From positions 55,261,656 through 55,325,655 of the forward strand of contig JANVCC010000018.1 of NCBI GenBank assembly GCA_025345505.1: a stretch of DNA of 64,000 bases, read 5' to 3'. The DNA is from Todiramphus chloris collaris. Taxonomy: Eukaryota; Chordata; Aves; Coraciiformes; Alcedinidae. Made by a program: the position numbers and the translations under genes. Below the pieces are notes generated by a model that did no database searches, was not told where the DNA came from, and was given only the letters and a program-made list of their open reading frames with translations. Shown here one piece after another: positions 54,111 through 64,000 of this stretch; positions within the stretch are counted from its first letter, which is position 1, and every line of letters starts with the position of its first letter.

Positions 54111-54598
54111 TGTCCTGGTTTTGCTGGGATAGAATAATAGAATCTATTTTCTATTCAGGAAAACTACATTTTTGAGATGACTGCAGCAACCAATTTAGTG
54201 AGAACAAAGTTGATAAGACACTTTGGTTTCATTCATGGCCAGCTATGGTATGCAGGTCTCTATAGTGATCAAGGTCTTGAGTAGTTTTCAGTTAGATAGG
54301 TGCTAAAGCCAGGAGGCATGAAAGCCAGGGAAGCTGACACAAACTAGCCAACAGAAGTATTCCATGCTATAAACATCATACTCACTATAAATTGGAGAGT
54401 TTACTGGGTATGGTCTCTTCTTCTCAGTGGTCACCAACCCTGGAGGGTCTCATCCACCATCCTGGTCACATTCTGGGGGAGGGGATTGAGTGTTATTAAA
54501 TGTTTTTCAATTTCAACCCATGGTCTCCTTTTCATTTCCTAGGGTGAAGTGTGTGTGGGGTGTCACTGGGCGATAGCACAGCTGGCTTAATGGAGACA
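54111..54598 (+). mobile_element. Solo LTR (ERVL-like) with perfect 5-bp target-site duplication
   Basis: This is a 488-bp LTR in plus orientation. It begins TGTCCTGG and ends GACA, so it has the canonical TG...CA ends. The five bases before it (54106-54110) and after it (54599-54603) are both CATAT, which is a target-site duplication. A 5-bp duplication fits class III (ERVL-type) integrases better than ERV1 (4 bp) or ERVK (6 bp) by general rule. The TATA box TATAAA is at 54386-54391 and the poly(A) signal ATTAAA at 54495-54500. Only about 105 bp separate them, against 200 bp in the relative at 28077-28675, so the middle part is shorter or belongs to another subfamily. No internal viral genes remain; direct joining of flanks to one LTR shows loss by LTR-LTR recombination. 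Confidence 0.92.
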
Positions 54599-55279
54599 CA
54601 TATTTAAAATACCCTGCTGGATGCAGGACAATGAATGCAGTCAATCTCAAATGTCTATGCCTCTCAGATAGGTAAACTGAAGAAATCCAGGTGGCTTTTT
54701 AATACTTACACACCTCAATCCCTCTGTTTTTCTATTTTCTTGTCTATGTCTAGCTACTTGATTTGTATGGACAAGAAGGAAAAAAAGAAATATGCACATT
54801 ATTATCACAGGCAGGGTAGGGATTTCCAGTATAGACAACAGCTAAGATATCCCCTCCTCAGCCCAGACATCCCATGAATAGCTTCTGAAGACAGTGTGCT
54901 TCTATGAGACCCAGTTTTTCACTCATTTCCCCATGCAGCCTTCGAATCCCCATGGTACAGGCTAGTAGCAAATGTTAGCCTATACCACCAAGAAGTCACT
55001 TTTCCCCTCTGCTGGTTGTTCACCTGAGCTAATCGGAACCAAGTAAAAGCAGATGTTAACTGCTCTCTCTGTGCAGCTGTGGACAGGTTAGCTCAGAAAC
55101 CAAAGTCTTGCCCATTACAAGTGCGGAGCTGCTCTCTGCTTCCCAGCACAGGAAGGCATCACTGTTAATCAGAAGTTTCAGCTGGCTGCAATGTTGTTAA
55201 AAATTGTGTGGGCCTGCATGAAAGGAATAATCAAGACAGAAAAGGGGTGGGAGGCTGAGATCCATTTACATCTGTAAAA

Positions 55280-55385
55280 TGCAAAAAGAAGGTCTTACTC
55301 CTTTGCGAAAGCCACAGCCCGCAGGGGAGCGGATTATTGCTGTGCAATTGATGTATTCGTAAGCCGATTGCACGGTGTGTGGAGT
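55280..55385. promoter_or_regulatory. CpG-retaining candidate conserved element
   Basis: About 100 bp holding six CpG dinucleotides in a region where CpG is otherwise rare. It contains a 7-bp inverted repeat GTGCAAT (55342-55348) and ATTGCAC (55367-55373) with 18 bases between. ATTGC-type halves resemble C/EBP half-sites. CpG retention suggests either selection or an unmethylated state. Function is inferred only. Confidence 0.3.
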
Positions 55386-57818
55386 GGATGTTCAGAGATA
55401 TGAGGGATAGGAGGGAAGCCTATGGTCTTACAGACTGAATATGCTTCTGGTTAGGTAACCATTCTTAAAACAGTCCTACTATGTTGATCGAAATGGTGGC
55501 TGCCATATGTATGCTGTAGAAAGATCACCTTGAGTGAATCATCCAAAAAAAGCACATCAAGGAGAGATAAAGCAGGCAAGTTTGGAGAGAAATTAATTCA
55601 ACTCACACAAGCTGATGTTTAAAAAAAAAAAAAGTAACACTGATCATATTCCTTTATTCACAATGATTTGCATTATCCCAGTCAGCTCTATCCACTCCTA
55701 GTATCTTGTTTGATGAAATGAAGTGTCACCTTAGTAATATAGTTTGCAAAAGGCGTGGAGAACAAGATTCTTTATTCTTATATTACAATGATATTACTCT
55801 GCATATTTGCAGGAGAAAAATTAAGGTTTATAGCTTGGATATTCACTTCTGATATTTGGGTTTTTTTCCACTTACATTTCATTTCCCATCTCATTTTTGG
55901 ATAGTTAAAAAGAAAGCTACAAACAGAATCAAGTTGAAGACTTACTTATAATAGGGAACTTTGGCCATGTTGAAATTTGCATGACTTAATTATCTTCATT
56001 TCTTGATTATAAATAACAGCAGAATACTTTCCAGTATCTCTGAGTCTTCTGTTTTACCCTGTAGCTACATGTTGAATGTATAGCTGCACTGATTTTTTCC
56101 CCCAGTGCTGTTCAGGCAACAATCAGAACGCACTGACTAATGTTTTGAGAGTCAAGAAAAACAAATAAACAGGGAAGAAAGGCCAAGGACTAGCAAAAAG
56201 ATCACTTTAAATTCCTTGCAGGAATTATCTGCAAACAAACCTCTTATGAAAGTTTGGGATATGGAGGGGATTTTAGCAAGTGAAGAAAGAGCTTCAGTGA
56301 AGTGAAGAAAGCACAGTGACAGAAGCAACACCTACAGGCAGTGAGAGCAAAAAGAGAGTGAGTCAATATGTGTGAAAAGAACAGTGTCAGGGAGTAAAAC
56401 AGCTGAAGAAAAAGTGATAAAGAAAAAAAAGAAGAATAGGAACAGGAATAAAATGTGATTGGAGAATATACTTTTACTATGGATGATTTATTTATGTGAA
56501 ATCTTCCTAACGAGCAGTGAAAGATTACTCCAGGCTGGTTAAATCTTCTTAGACAAAATAATCCTGAGAAACAGACTGAGGGAGAGATTCATTCTGGACT
56601 TTTATTGAGTATAATGGTAGAAATACTACTGAACCTGTATCCTCAGAAATAAGTGGTCTTTTCTTTTACATGATTTACCATCTTACTATCATCTGCCACA
56701 CTGTTTCTTGAGGATCACTCAAAAAAAAGAGAAAGCTTTTTTATTATTATTATTTCCACAGAACTGTAGCAAAATGCTGGTAGAATTCATATTTGCTGAG
56801 ATGTCTTCAACTCAAAGCTAGTCTGCCTTGGTTTGTGGTGTTTCTAGCAGAGGTGCATAGGATAGTAATACTCAGTAGCTGGCTGGAAGGATGGATGGGG
56901 AACACATGGGATGTGCATATGCATTGTTAGGTGATGTCATGAGGAACTGAAATGTACCTAAAGACCTTAAATACCGAACAAGAAACAACACACATAATTT
57001 TCTAAACACAAAAGCAGAGATAGTTGATTTGCATCCACAAAGAGGATTAAACACGTCTCTCAAGAAGGGTGGCTCTCTCCAGAGCGGAACATAAAGAAAG
57101 ACCCTAGACCATCAGTAAGAGACACGGGGAGAATGTAGCAAGAAGAAATCTTAAAGAAAAAACATGAAATGTAGAACAACTACAATAAAGCCCCAGATCT
57201 GGTGGCTGCAGGAATCGACAAACCTTTCTTGTTCAAATTTAACCTCAAGGCAAAACACGAAAAACTGGAAAAAGCATTAATTGCAAGAAAACTGAGAGAG
57301 CTGACATCTGACACAGTTAAATAAAAAGAAGAATTTAAATCCCTTTGAAATAGTGAATTTAAGAGCAACTGAAAAAAATCTGCAATAAATCTTAATGGTA
57401 TACACAAATAGGAGCTTAAAGAACTGTGTTCCTTAATGTTCTAGCCTTTTTAGTGTTAATTTTTTTAATGCCCAAATGTATTAAACATTTTATGATATAG
57501 TTAAAGGCCCATTCTCTCCTGAAGTGTTCAATTTAGATTTAAAGCACAACTTAGAACAAAAGTATTTATAAAAATAACTGGAATTCATGATATCAGGCTA
57601 CACTGTTCAGGTGGTTCCTTGTTAATCTTACTTGTGTCTCAATGGTTTGTGAAATCCACGTTTCGTGTTGGAAAAAGCATGTCAGAGATTAATTTTAAAT
57701 AAAGGTTTAATGAAGGAAAAGTTAAAGGGATGAGTGAGAAAGAAAAAGAGAGACCCTAAATTTCTAAAACTAATCAGAGACTATTCTAAATAATCAGCTT
57801 GGTGGAAATATTAGGAGC

Positions 57819-57846
57819 CCATTAAAGAAAAACCATTAAAGAAAAA
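57819..57846 (+). repeat. Perfect 14-bp tandem duplication
   Basis: The unit CCATTAAAGAAAAA occurs twice, back to back. Confidence 0.9.
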
Positions 57847-58786
57847 AGAATCATAATTACAGATCAAAGCTTAAGCTACCTGCGTGGCTCTCTGGTAGGT
57901 TGGTAGTAGCAGAGAAAAGGTTTACTTCACAGTTTTTATGACAAGATGATAGTTTTTTTACAGCTTTGTTACAGCTGCTTTCCACCAAAAGATCTAATTC
58001 CTGTCCCGAGGAATTGTTTGACCTAAACTTTGCTGTTTTCACTCTTACAGAAAAAAGAAAATAAATCTAAGAAAAATAATACTGTTTAGGGGTTATTATT
58101 ATAACTAAACTAATATACATTTAATGGACTGAAATGTTAATATTTTCCCAACATATATTTTCTTCTAGCACAATAACATATTGCTACTCTCATTTCTACA
58201 TATTAAATCTATCTCAAGTCTCTGTGTCAGCCATATAATTGAAGAAAATCACCACTCATGAAAGATAAATGGAAAGAATCTTCTTCAAGTAGCACACACA
58301 AACCACAACATAGCCTGCTGTTACCTGAATCTTAAGACACAAAATGTGACACTCCTGTCATATAAACTTTTAAAACCAGTGAGCAAAACCTGATCCATTA
58401 AAATCTTGCCCCCACTTTCTTTGAACTGAGTGAATCACACAAATGTAAGCGGTTCCCTGGCTCTTCATACCAGCTTTCCAGGCACAGAAGAGGAACATCA
58501 CCAAAGAGAGACCTCTTTGCCTATGTCTCCCCCATCATATATCACTGAGGACTCCTTCCAGAGAGCAAGGAAGGCCTGCAAATTCAGATGGCAACCCTGA
58601 GTGCTGCCTTCCTCCAGCACAGAAGGGCCCTGCAGTGAAGAAGGGAAGGTCCGGCTCCTGCTTCTGCAGCTCTGTCCAGGGGACCTCAGGCAGCTGATGC
58701 TAACACTGCAAGGCTACAGCAAAGACTACCAGGGGCCTCACTCCCTCCTGTGACCTCCTCGCTGACCTCCTCTTCCACAGATTTTT

Positions 58787-59577
58787 CCAGCCCTCCCACA
58801 GAGGCACAAACAAAGCAAACAGCAGCCACTATCCAAAATGGGGTTTATTGCAACCAAAGTTGCCCAGCGCTCCTTCTGACCAAATACAAGTTTGGATGTC
58901 TGTTGGAAATTAACTACACAACTAATTCCTAAACCTTAAGGAAAAATGAACCAAAATGGTCACACACCCACTCATCAAGGGGAAACCTCCCACATCAGAG
59001 TGCCCGAGATACCACTCGCCCAAAGGGGAGGCGAGGCTTACTCAATCTGACTCTCTGAATCCATGGAAGTATCCTTGTATGGCATGTCCAACGGGGAGGT
59101 CTGACTGCCAGACCTGCTGCTCTGTGAAGAACCAAATCCTCTGGCTCTTAGGCAGGACCCCATTTATACCCTTAGTCGAGGGTGAACTGTGGTCATTCTG
59201 ATTGGTTGAGGGGACAAGCCCCAGCATAACACAGAAAAGCACAGACCCCGAGGTGCCAGTTAAGCACCAGGAGGTGCAGCTTAATGGCCAAGGCATCAAG
59301 CTGCTCTGTCTGAGGCACGAAACTGCTCCAGCACACCCTGTTTGCTTTGTGCTTTGTCTGCTGGTGGCAGCTGCACCTGCTACACCAGCCTGCTGCAGAA
59401 AGGGGCTTTTGGAAAGCTGGATCTTCTCCAATTTACAGCCCAATTCCATGTAGAGTTGTATAGCGTCTCTGGGGAGGTGGCAGTTGTAGGCAAGGTCTTG
59501 GTGAGAGGAGAAAGCAGGAACTTCTCCAACTGGTCTTGCTACTAGCAGAAACATAATGGGAAATTCTATCCTAAACA
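58787..59577 (-). mobile_element. LTR-like element, minus strand, boundaries tentative
   Basis: Read on the minus strand this has the order of a retroviral LTR promoter unit. A CCAAT box lies at 59205-59201, a TATA box (TATAAAT, 59168-59162) about 35 bp further on, and an AATAAA poly(A) signal at 58849-58844 with a TG-rich stretch after it. The start TGTTTAGG at 59577 fits an LTR 5' end. The six bases ATTTTT flank both proposed ends (58781-58786 and 59578-59583), consistent with a 6-bp duplication. However, the motif is low in complexity and the proposed 3' end reads CTGG, not CA. The longest open frame of the window (59042-59578, -, 178 codons) lies within it and resembles no protein I know. 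It differs from the LTRs at 28 and 54 kb. A non-viral promoter-exon unit is the alternative. Confidence 0.55.
59162..59205 (-). promoter_or_regulatory. CCAAT box and TATA box of LTR-like unit
   Basis: On the minus strand AACCAATCAGA is followed by GGTATAAATGG at normal promoter spacing. Transcription would be predicted to start near 59133 and run towards lower coordinates. The motifs are seen; activity is not shown. Confidence 0.5.
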
Positions 59578-59834
59578 ATTTTTAATGGATGTGAATCATG
59601 GTAGAAGATTCTGGAGAAATACCTACTGCCTATCTTTGGCAGCACTCTGCTCTTGTGAATTCACTTTCAGCCTCTTGACATGCATTGCATTAGGAACACC
59701 TAACTTCCACTGCACAATTTACCAGGTAGCAAGGCACCAGGGCCCTTTTGCAAATGTTGCCTGAGGATAATAAACTCATAATAAACAGAAGGGGATGGGA
59801 GGCAGGGGGCGGGGGCAGGAAGAGAACAGAGCAG

Positions 59835-62445
59835 TCGCTTAGCACAAAATGAAGAAACTAAGAACAAAATTAATCACAGCTCCAAGGAATGTGGAGAAGA
59901 AAAAAAAAAAAAAAGCCTATACTTGAAAACTAGGCACCCAGTTAGTAAAGAATTGGAATGGGTCATTTATGAGCATGAATTTGTCCTCATTGGCATTACA
60001 GAGATTTGATCGGGTGATCTATATGACTGGAATGTTGAAGTCTCTGGTTGCTATCTATTTTTGAGTGATAAAGAGGGGAGAAAGAGTGGAAAATGACACT
60101 TCATGTCAAAAATGGCACTACTTCTTTCCAAGTGCTAACACTGTAGAAGCAATCAATATTGAAGGTCTATGGGTGAATATTTAACTGGTGTAGCAAAAAG
60201 TACCAGCTGGGATTTTCTGCAAGTTACCATGTTGCAGCAGGGAGCCAGGTGCTCAGCTGAGTACCAGTCTATAATGTGGGAGGAATGCATGTCTGTGTTA
60301 TCAGTGGGACTTCAGCCTGAGTGACATATGCTGAGGAACTTCTAATGCCAATGTGAAAACTTCTCTAGAATTTCAAGATGTTACAGGTGAAAATTTCTAA
60401 CATATTGCTAGGTAAAAAAACCCCCAACATGGGTACATTTATGCAGGTTCCTAGATTTTTTGTTTGCACTGAGAACAAAGCCTGGCCAGCACTGTTTATA
60501 TATTGCTTTAATTGGCTGATTTCAGAGAGTTGATAGCAATTAAGAACCAAATTAAATGGAGGGAAAGAAAAGAAGAGAACCATAATATAATGAGCATACA
60601 TTAAAGTAGAAACTGGAGAAAATAGATAAAGGAAACAAAAGTAAAAGAATACACAAGAATTTTATAATGGGCCTCACCAGATCCAAGTAAATCAAGATGA
60701 ATCAATTACAGAAGTGAAAAGTCAGTAAGACCTGCCATAGCTGTTAAGGTCAATAGGAAGAGAGACTATTTGGGCTTTATAAAAGAATATTAAAAGCAAA
60801 TAAAAAAGAAGAACAATATTAGCTTTGTACTAGCAATCACATAAAGAATAATAACACAGGCAAGCCACATGTACTCAGTGCATAGCTCTGTTCTGTTTTT
60901 AGAGGGGGAAAAAGTAGAAATTTTATTATAAGGTAGTGTTAAAGTACTTTCCATTCCAGTGGTCACTCCGGAGAATTAAATGTTACTAACAGCACGCATT
61001 TCCAAATAAAAAAGGTCCAGATGATTTTCATTGAGGAGTTTTAGAAAAACCTGACAGATAAATTCTCTGGACCATTAATGTTGATTTTCAATAAGTTGGA
61101 GCACCAGAAAAGCCCCAGAGAAAAGGAGGAAAGCTACTGTTGTGCCAGTATTTTGAAGGGGTAAATGAGATGACCTGGACAATTATGTACCTGTCAATCT
61201 AACATCGATTTGAAGGAAAATGATGAAACAGGCGATGTAAGACTCAATTAATAAAGAATTAAAAGAGGATAATATAATTAATGCTGATCAACATGAGTTT
61301 ATGGAAAACAGATCTTGTCAGGCTAACTTGATGGCTTTTATTGATGAGATTACAAGTCTGGGTGATGATGGTAAATGTGTTGATTTAAAAAGTTTAGACT
61401 TTCGTGAGCTCATTTTGATGACCATTTGATTAAGAAAACTAGAATGATGAAAAGTAAACACAGAGTATATTAAGTTAGTCAAAAAGGTAGCTGATATGTC
61501 TCAAATTGTAATTTTAAATGGAAAACAACCACTGAATATGTCATAGCTCCTTGTACTATGCACCATTTTAATTATTTCTACATAAAAGTACAAAAAAAAA
61601 AAAAAAAAAACCCAAACCTGCTATTGATAAAGTTTGAAGATTAAAAATAACTTCTATGCATGTTGTGAAGAGGACTGACTACTTCCTATGCAACTTGAGT
61701 AACTTGGGAAGCTTAACACAAACACATTTATTATCTGAGCAGAGCAGAATGCAAAGTTCCATAGCCAAGAACAGACAAGGCAATTCAGGGGGAACCTGCA
61801 AAGGAGCCTTTCCCAGTACATAGAACCAAAGAAGTAGCCCTAGAGGTCATGAGAGATGCACAAGCGGGACATGACCTCTCATCAGGATGATGTAAGCAAA
61901 GATGCTACAAGACGTTTTGCGTTTGGTAGTGCCACGTTCCCTACTAATATACTGTATTAACTTCTGCTGCCCACATTTCTAGAAAATACTGAACAGCTAG
62001 GGAGGATTTCAAGATATGCTGTGAGAATGATTGAAAGACTGGAAAACCTACCTGGTAGTGTACTACACAGGGGGACCACGGTCTTTAGCTTATTGAAATG
62101 ATAACAGTATAGACAAGCTTACAGAGAGAAGAAAAATTTTAACTTTTCTTAATTTCTGGAGGGAATTTTTCAGTGTTGCAGACAGAAGTTAAGCAAGAAC
62201 CAGTTCTTAAAAAATAAGCTTTAGACTAGAAATAAAATGCAAATTTTTGATACTATATCTTCTACTGAATCCCTAGGACATATTACATAATGCTTTGTGC
62301 ATTCCTAATTTTTAGAAAATTTTAAATCACGTCAGCATTTCCCCAAAGTCTAGTTCAATCAGAAGTAAGTTCAAGGAAGAATTATGACCTCTGCAGGAGG
62401 CCGACTGGGTAAACAAAGACACTCCATTTCACCTAGAAAGCCAAC
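59835..62445 (+). mobile_element. Ancient CR1-clade LINE, endonuclease to 3' UTR, about 2.6 kb
   Basis: This is a heavily decayed non-LTR retrotransposon in plus orientation, recognised from repeated short matches in the right order to CR1/L3-type ORF2. The endonuclease part runs from about 59985 to 60345, with remnants of the ITE...DW block (59993-60030) and the GDF block near 60308. A pre-polymerase stretch follows at 60745-61010. The polymerase part has a decayed RSCQANL...FIDEIT block at 61306-61350. The region of the FADD catalytic box (about 61630-61645) now reads as lysine-phenylalanine-glutamate-aspartate and a stop, so the active site is lost. A C-terminal block matching the RMIK...LENL region lies at 61965-62060. 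The 3' untranslated segment ends near 62415-62445. There are many stops and frameshifts. It differs from the younger CR1 copies at 45 and 50 kb, so it is probably from an older lineage. A 19-base A run (61592-61610) interrupts it. Confidence 0.8.
61592..61610 (+). repeat. Poly(A) run inside the ancient LINE
   Basis: Nineteen A bases interrupt the LINE just before its decayed catalytic box. The LINE similarity resumes within 15 bases, so this is homopolymer expansion and not the tail of an inserted element. A similar A run at 59900-59914 lies near the LINE's left end. Confidence 0.7.
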
Positions 62446-64000
62446 AAAATGTTATGAACAAATATAATTAGGGTTACTCTTCTCCCTGATCTGTTGAGTG
62501 AGTTACAAATCCACACACGCTTTCAGGAAAACAGAAGCATATTCCAAGATCAGAGTCCAGAAGAGACCATTGAATCTTCTGCATTTCTTTTACATTTCCC
62601 TCTTACATTTCACTCTTCATGGAATCCATTAATCGCATTAGACACCAGCTGCCTTCTGTAGATTGGTCTTTCAGCACCAGCTTCCTCCCTTCTGCTGTGG
62701 CCGGGAGAAGCCGGAGGAGCCAGAACCGCTGCCAGGAGAGCGGCTGTGCCGGCCGGGCTGCGAGTGGGCAGGGCCCGCAAAGACACTAGCTGGCTGGAAA
62801 TCTGTTTTATCCACGCACAGGCATCGGCAAGAACGGTCGCCTCCGTGTTCGGGTGTTGTGTCTGTACATGAACACAGTGCCCTCTTTTGACGGGTTGCAG
62901 TTTATAACGCATATCAAGGTTCAGCTGTGGCTGAGAGCTACTTGAGCTCTTCCAACTGCTCAGATGGTGAGGAGATCTCTTCGCAAACAGAAGGAACAGG
63001 GTTCCTTCTGTTTTCCTATTTACCCATCAAGTTTCCTCTTTGAAGATGAGCCTTTTTCCCCCTTTTCCCATGGGACTTTTTTTTTTCTCCATTTCTGAGA
63101 CTGTAATCACACTTCTGTCATAGCTTCATCACAGACCAAAATAGCCTTGTGTTTTACAAATGTCGGGAATTTAGTCTCACTGGTAATCAAAATATTTGCT
63201 CCAAACAGAGCCCATTTATTTCAGAATTAAAATACATTAAAATATTTTGTTAAATAAATTACATTAAATAAAAACTTAAGAAATGGAAATCAGATTTGAC
63301 AGTGGCTTATGGAAAAGGCAACTTTCAAGCACATTCATAGTGGAATGCTTAAAAAACTATATTGCTAATAGAATGCTTCCGTAATTCCATGATGATGAAG
63401 TAAATAGAAAAAAACAATGATCATAAAGAATAATTTGACCTCCACAATAGTCAATTATAAAAGTGAAAGGAAATTCCAATGCTAGGAATATGATTTCTCC
63501 CTTGTGTTACCTTGCCCTAGGCAAAATGAGAAAACAGATGAGATACATAAGAAGCAGAATGTTTAACCAACTTGATAAAGGTTACACAAGCTGATAAGAG
63601 ATAGACAACAAAAATCCACTACGTAAATTTCCATAGTACCTAACCTATGAAGTGTTTCAAATCTCTGTGCTCAGATCTACTGAAACATAGGATCAATAAT
63701 ATTCATTTAACTATACAATGCTTTAACATCCTCAGATGAGGGAGCATCGACTAAAAATAAAGTAGTGATAGCATTATTAGGATCTTCTTTTTCCCTAGAA
63801 AGGCAAAGGAAATTATGGTATTAGTTACAAAAAACATGGTACAAATTATGTCCACAAAAAGCAGTTGTAAGCCTCCACGACAGCAACTTTGTTAATGCTG
63901 CCCCTGTGTTGAAGAAACGTAACACAGTGAGAAGTTCCTCCTTTTTCCATACACCCACAGAGGGTGGAGCTGCCTGGGAACTGTCAGATCTTCTGCATCC
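62446..64000. other. AT-rich DNA with a CpG cluster, no confirmed gene
   Basis: Apart from the CpG cluster at 62690-62860, I see no gene or transposon. Frames of 100 codons (62610-62912, -) and 75 codons (62663-62890, +) overlap the GC-rich patch in opposite directions and neither resembles a known protein. The last 1 kb is plain AT-rich sequence. Confidence 0.55.
62690..62860. promoter_or_regulatory. Small CpG cluster / GC-rich patch
   Basis: About 14 CpG dinucleotides fall within roughly 155 bases (62699-62853), against almost none in most of the window. The core carries CCGG, GCCGGCCGGG and GGGCAGGGCCCGC segments. It is shorter than the usual CpG-island limit of 200 bp. It could be a minor promoter, a first exon of a non-coding RNA, a recent insertion or a decaying island. 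No recognisable coding exon is present on either strand. Confidence 0.45.

Larger units (their letters stand above)
54599..58786. other. AT-rich DNA, no gene
   Basis: No gene is recognised. The part at about 55000-55400 has more CpG and GC than its neighbours and is listed as a candidate regulatory element. A 13-base A run lies at 55621-55633 and a 14-bp tandem duplication at 57819-57846. From about 58480 GC content rises towards the LTR-like unit. Some of 58490-58786 could be more of that element, but I cannot show it. Confidence 0.5.

Noticed and set aside
59042-59578. 178-codon minus-strand frame, the longest in the window
   Set aside because: It covers an LTR-like promoter unit with TATA and CCAAT motifs, has no recognisable domain and no splice support.
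62610-62912. 100-codon minus-strand frame over the CpG cluster
   Set aside because: GC-rich sequence has few stops on either strand, and the opposite strand is also open. No homology is recognised, so I kept the CpG patch but not a gene.
1-64000. CRISPR arrays, operons, tRNA and rRNA genes
   Set aside because: No spaced direct-repeat array, bacterial gene organisation or RNA gene motif was found; the repeats show a vertebrate genome.

Overview
This window looks like non-coding DNA from a bird. The organism call rests on repeats. There are several CR1 retrotransposon copies with the usual 3' end, two LTRs of a family I recognise from bird genomes (they start TGTCCTGG or a decayed form of it), and a much older CR1-type LINE. 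The DNA is AT-rich and poor in CpG. I could not identify the species or locus, and I cannot tell intergenic DNA from a long intron.

I found no host protein-coding gene. The open frames are short, many start at non-ATG codons, and none resembles a host protein I recognise. The longest, about 178 codons on the minus strand at 59042-59578, lies in an LTR-like element. The best protein-like frames, at 45835-46203 and 50254-50952, are CR1 reverse transcriptase. Frames at 25107-25638 and 42639-42959 are simple repeats. I saw no tRNA, rRNA, snRNA or CRISPR array.

Layout: 1-25 kb is unique-looking AT-rich DNA with a perfect 13-bp hairpin (2606-2639), a palindromic homeodomain-type site (2033-2044), a (GAAT)12 array (14801-14848) and small simple repeats. 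A 387-bp nearly pure purine tract lies at 25137-25523. A solo-type LTR lies at 28077-28675. Between 26.9 and 34.6 kb are blocks that look like conserved non-coding elements. From 39.6 to 51 kb there are four CR1 copies and a compound (AAAAC)n / (GGAGA)n array. From 54 to 62.5 kb is a repeat-rich block: a solo LTR with a perfect 5-bp target-site duplication (54111-54598), a minus-strand LTR-like unit (58787-59577) and a decayed CR1-clade LINE of about 2.6 kb (59835-62445). Just beyond it is a 150-bp CpG cluster (62690-62860).

No genes here work together as a system. The items most worth following are the ancient LINE, the LTR boundaries, the purine tract, the CpG-retaining segments at 55.3 and 62.7 kb, and the candidate conserved elements near 27.0 and 34.4 kb.
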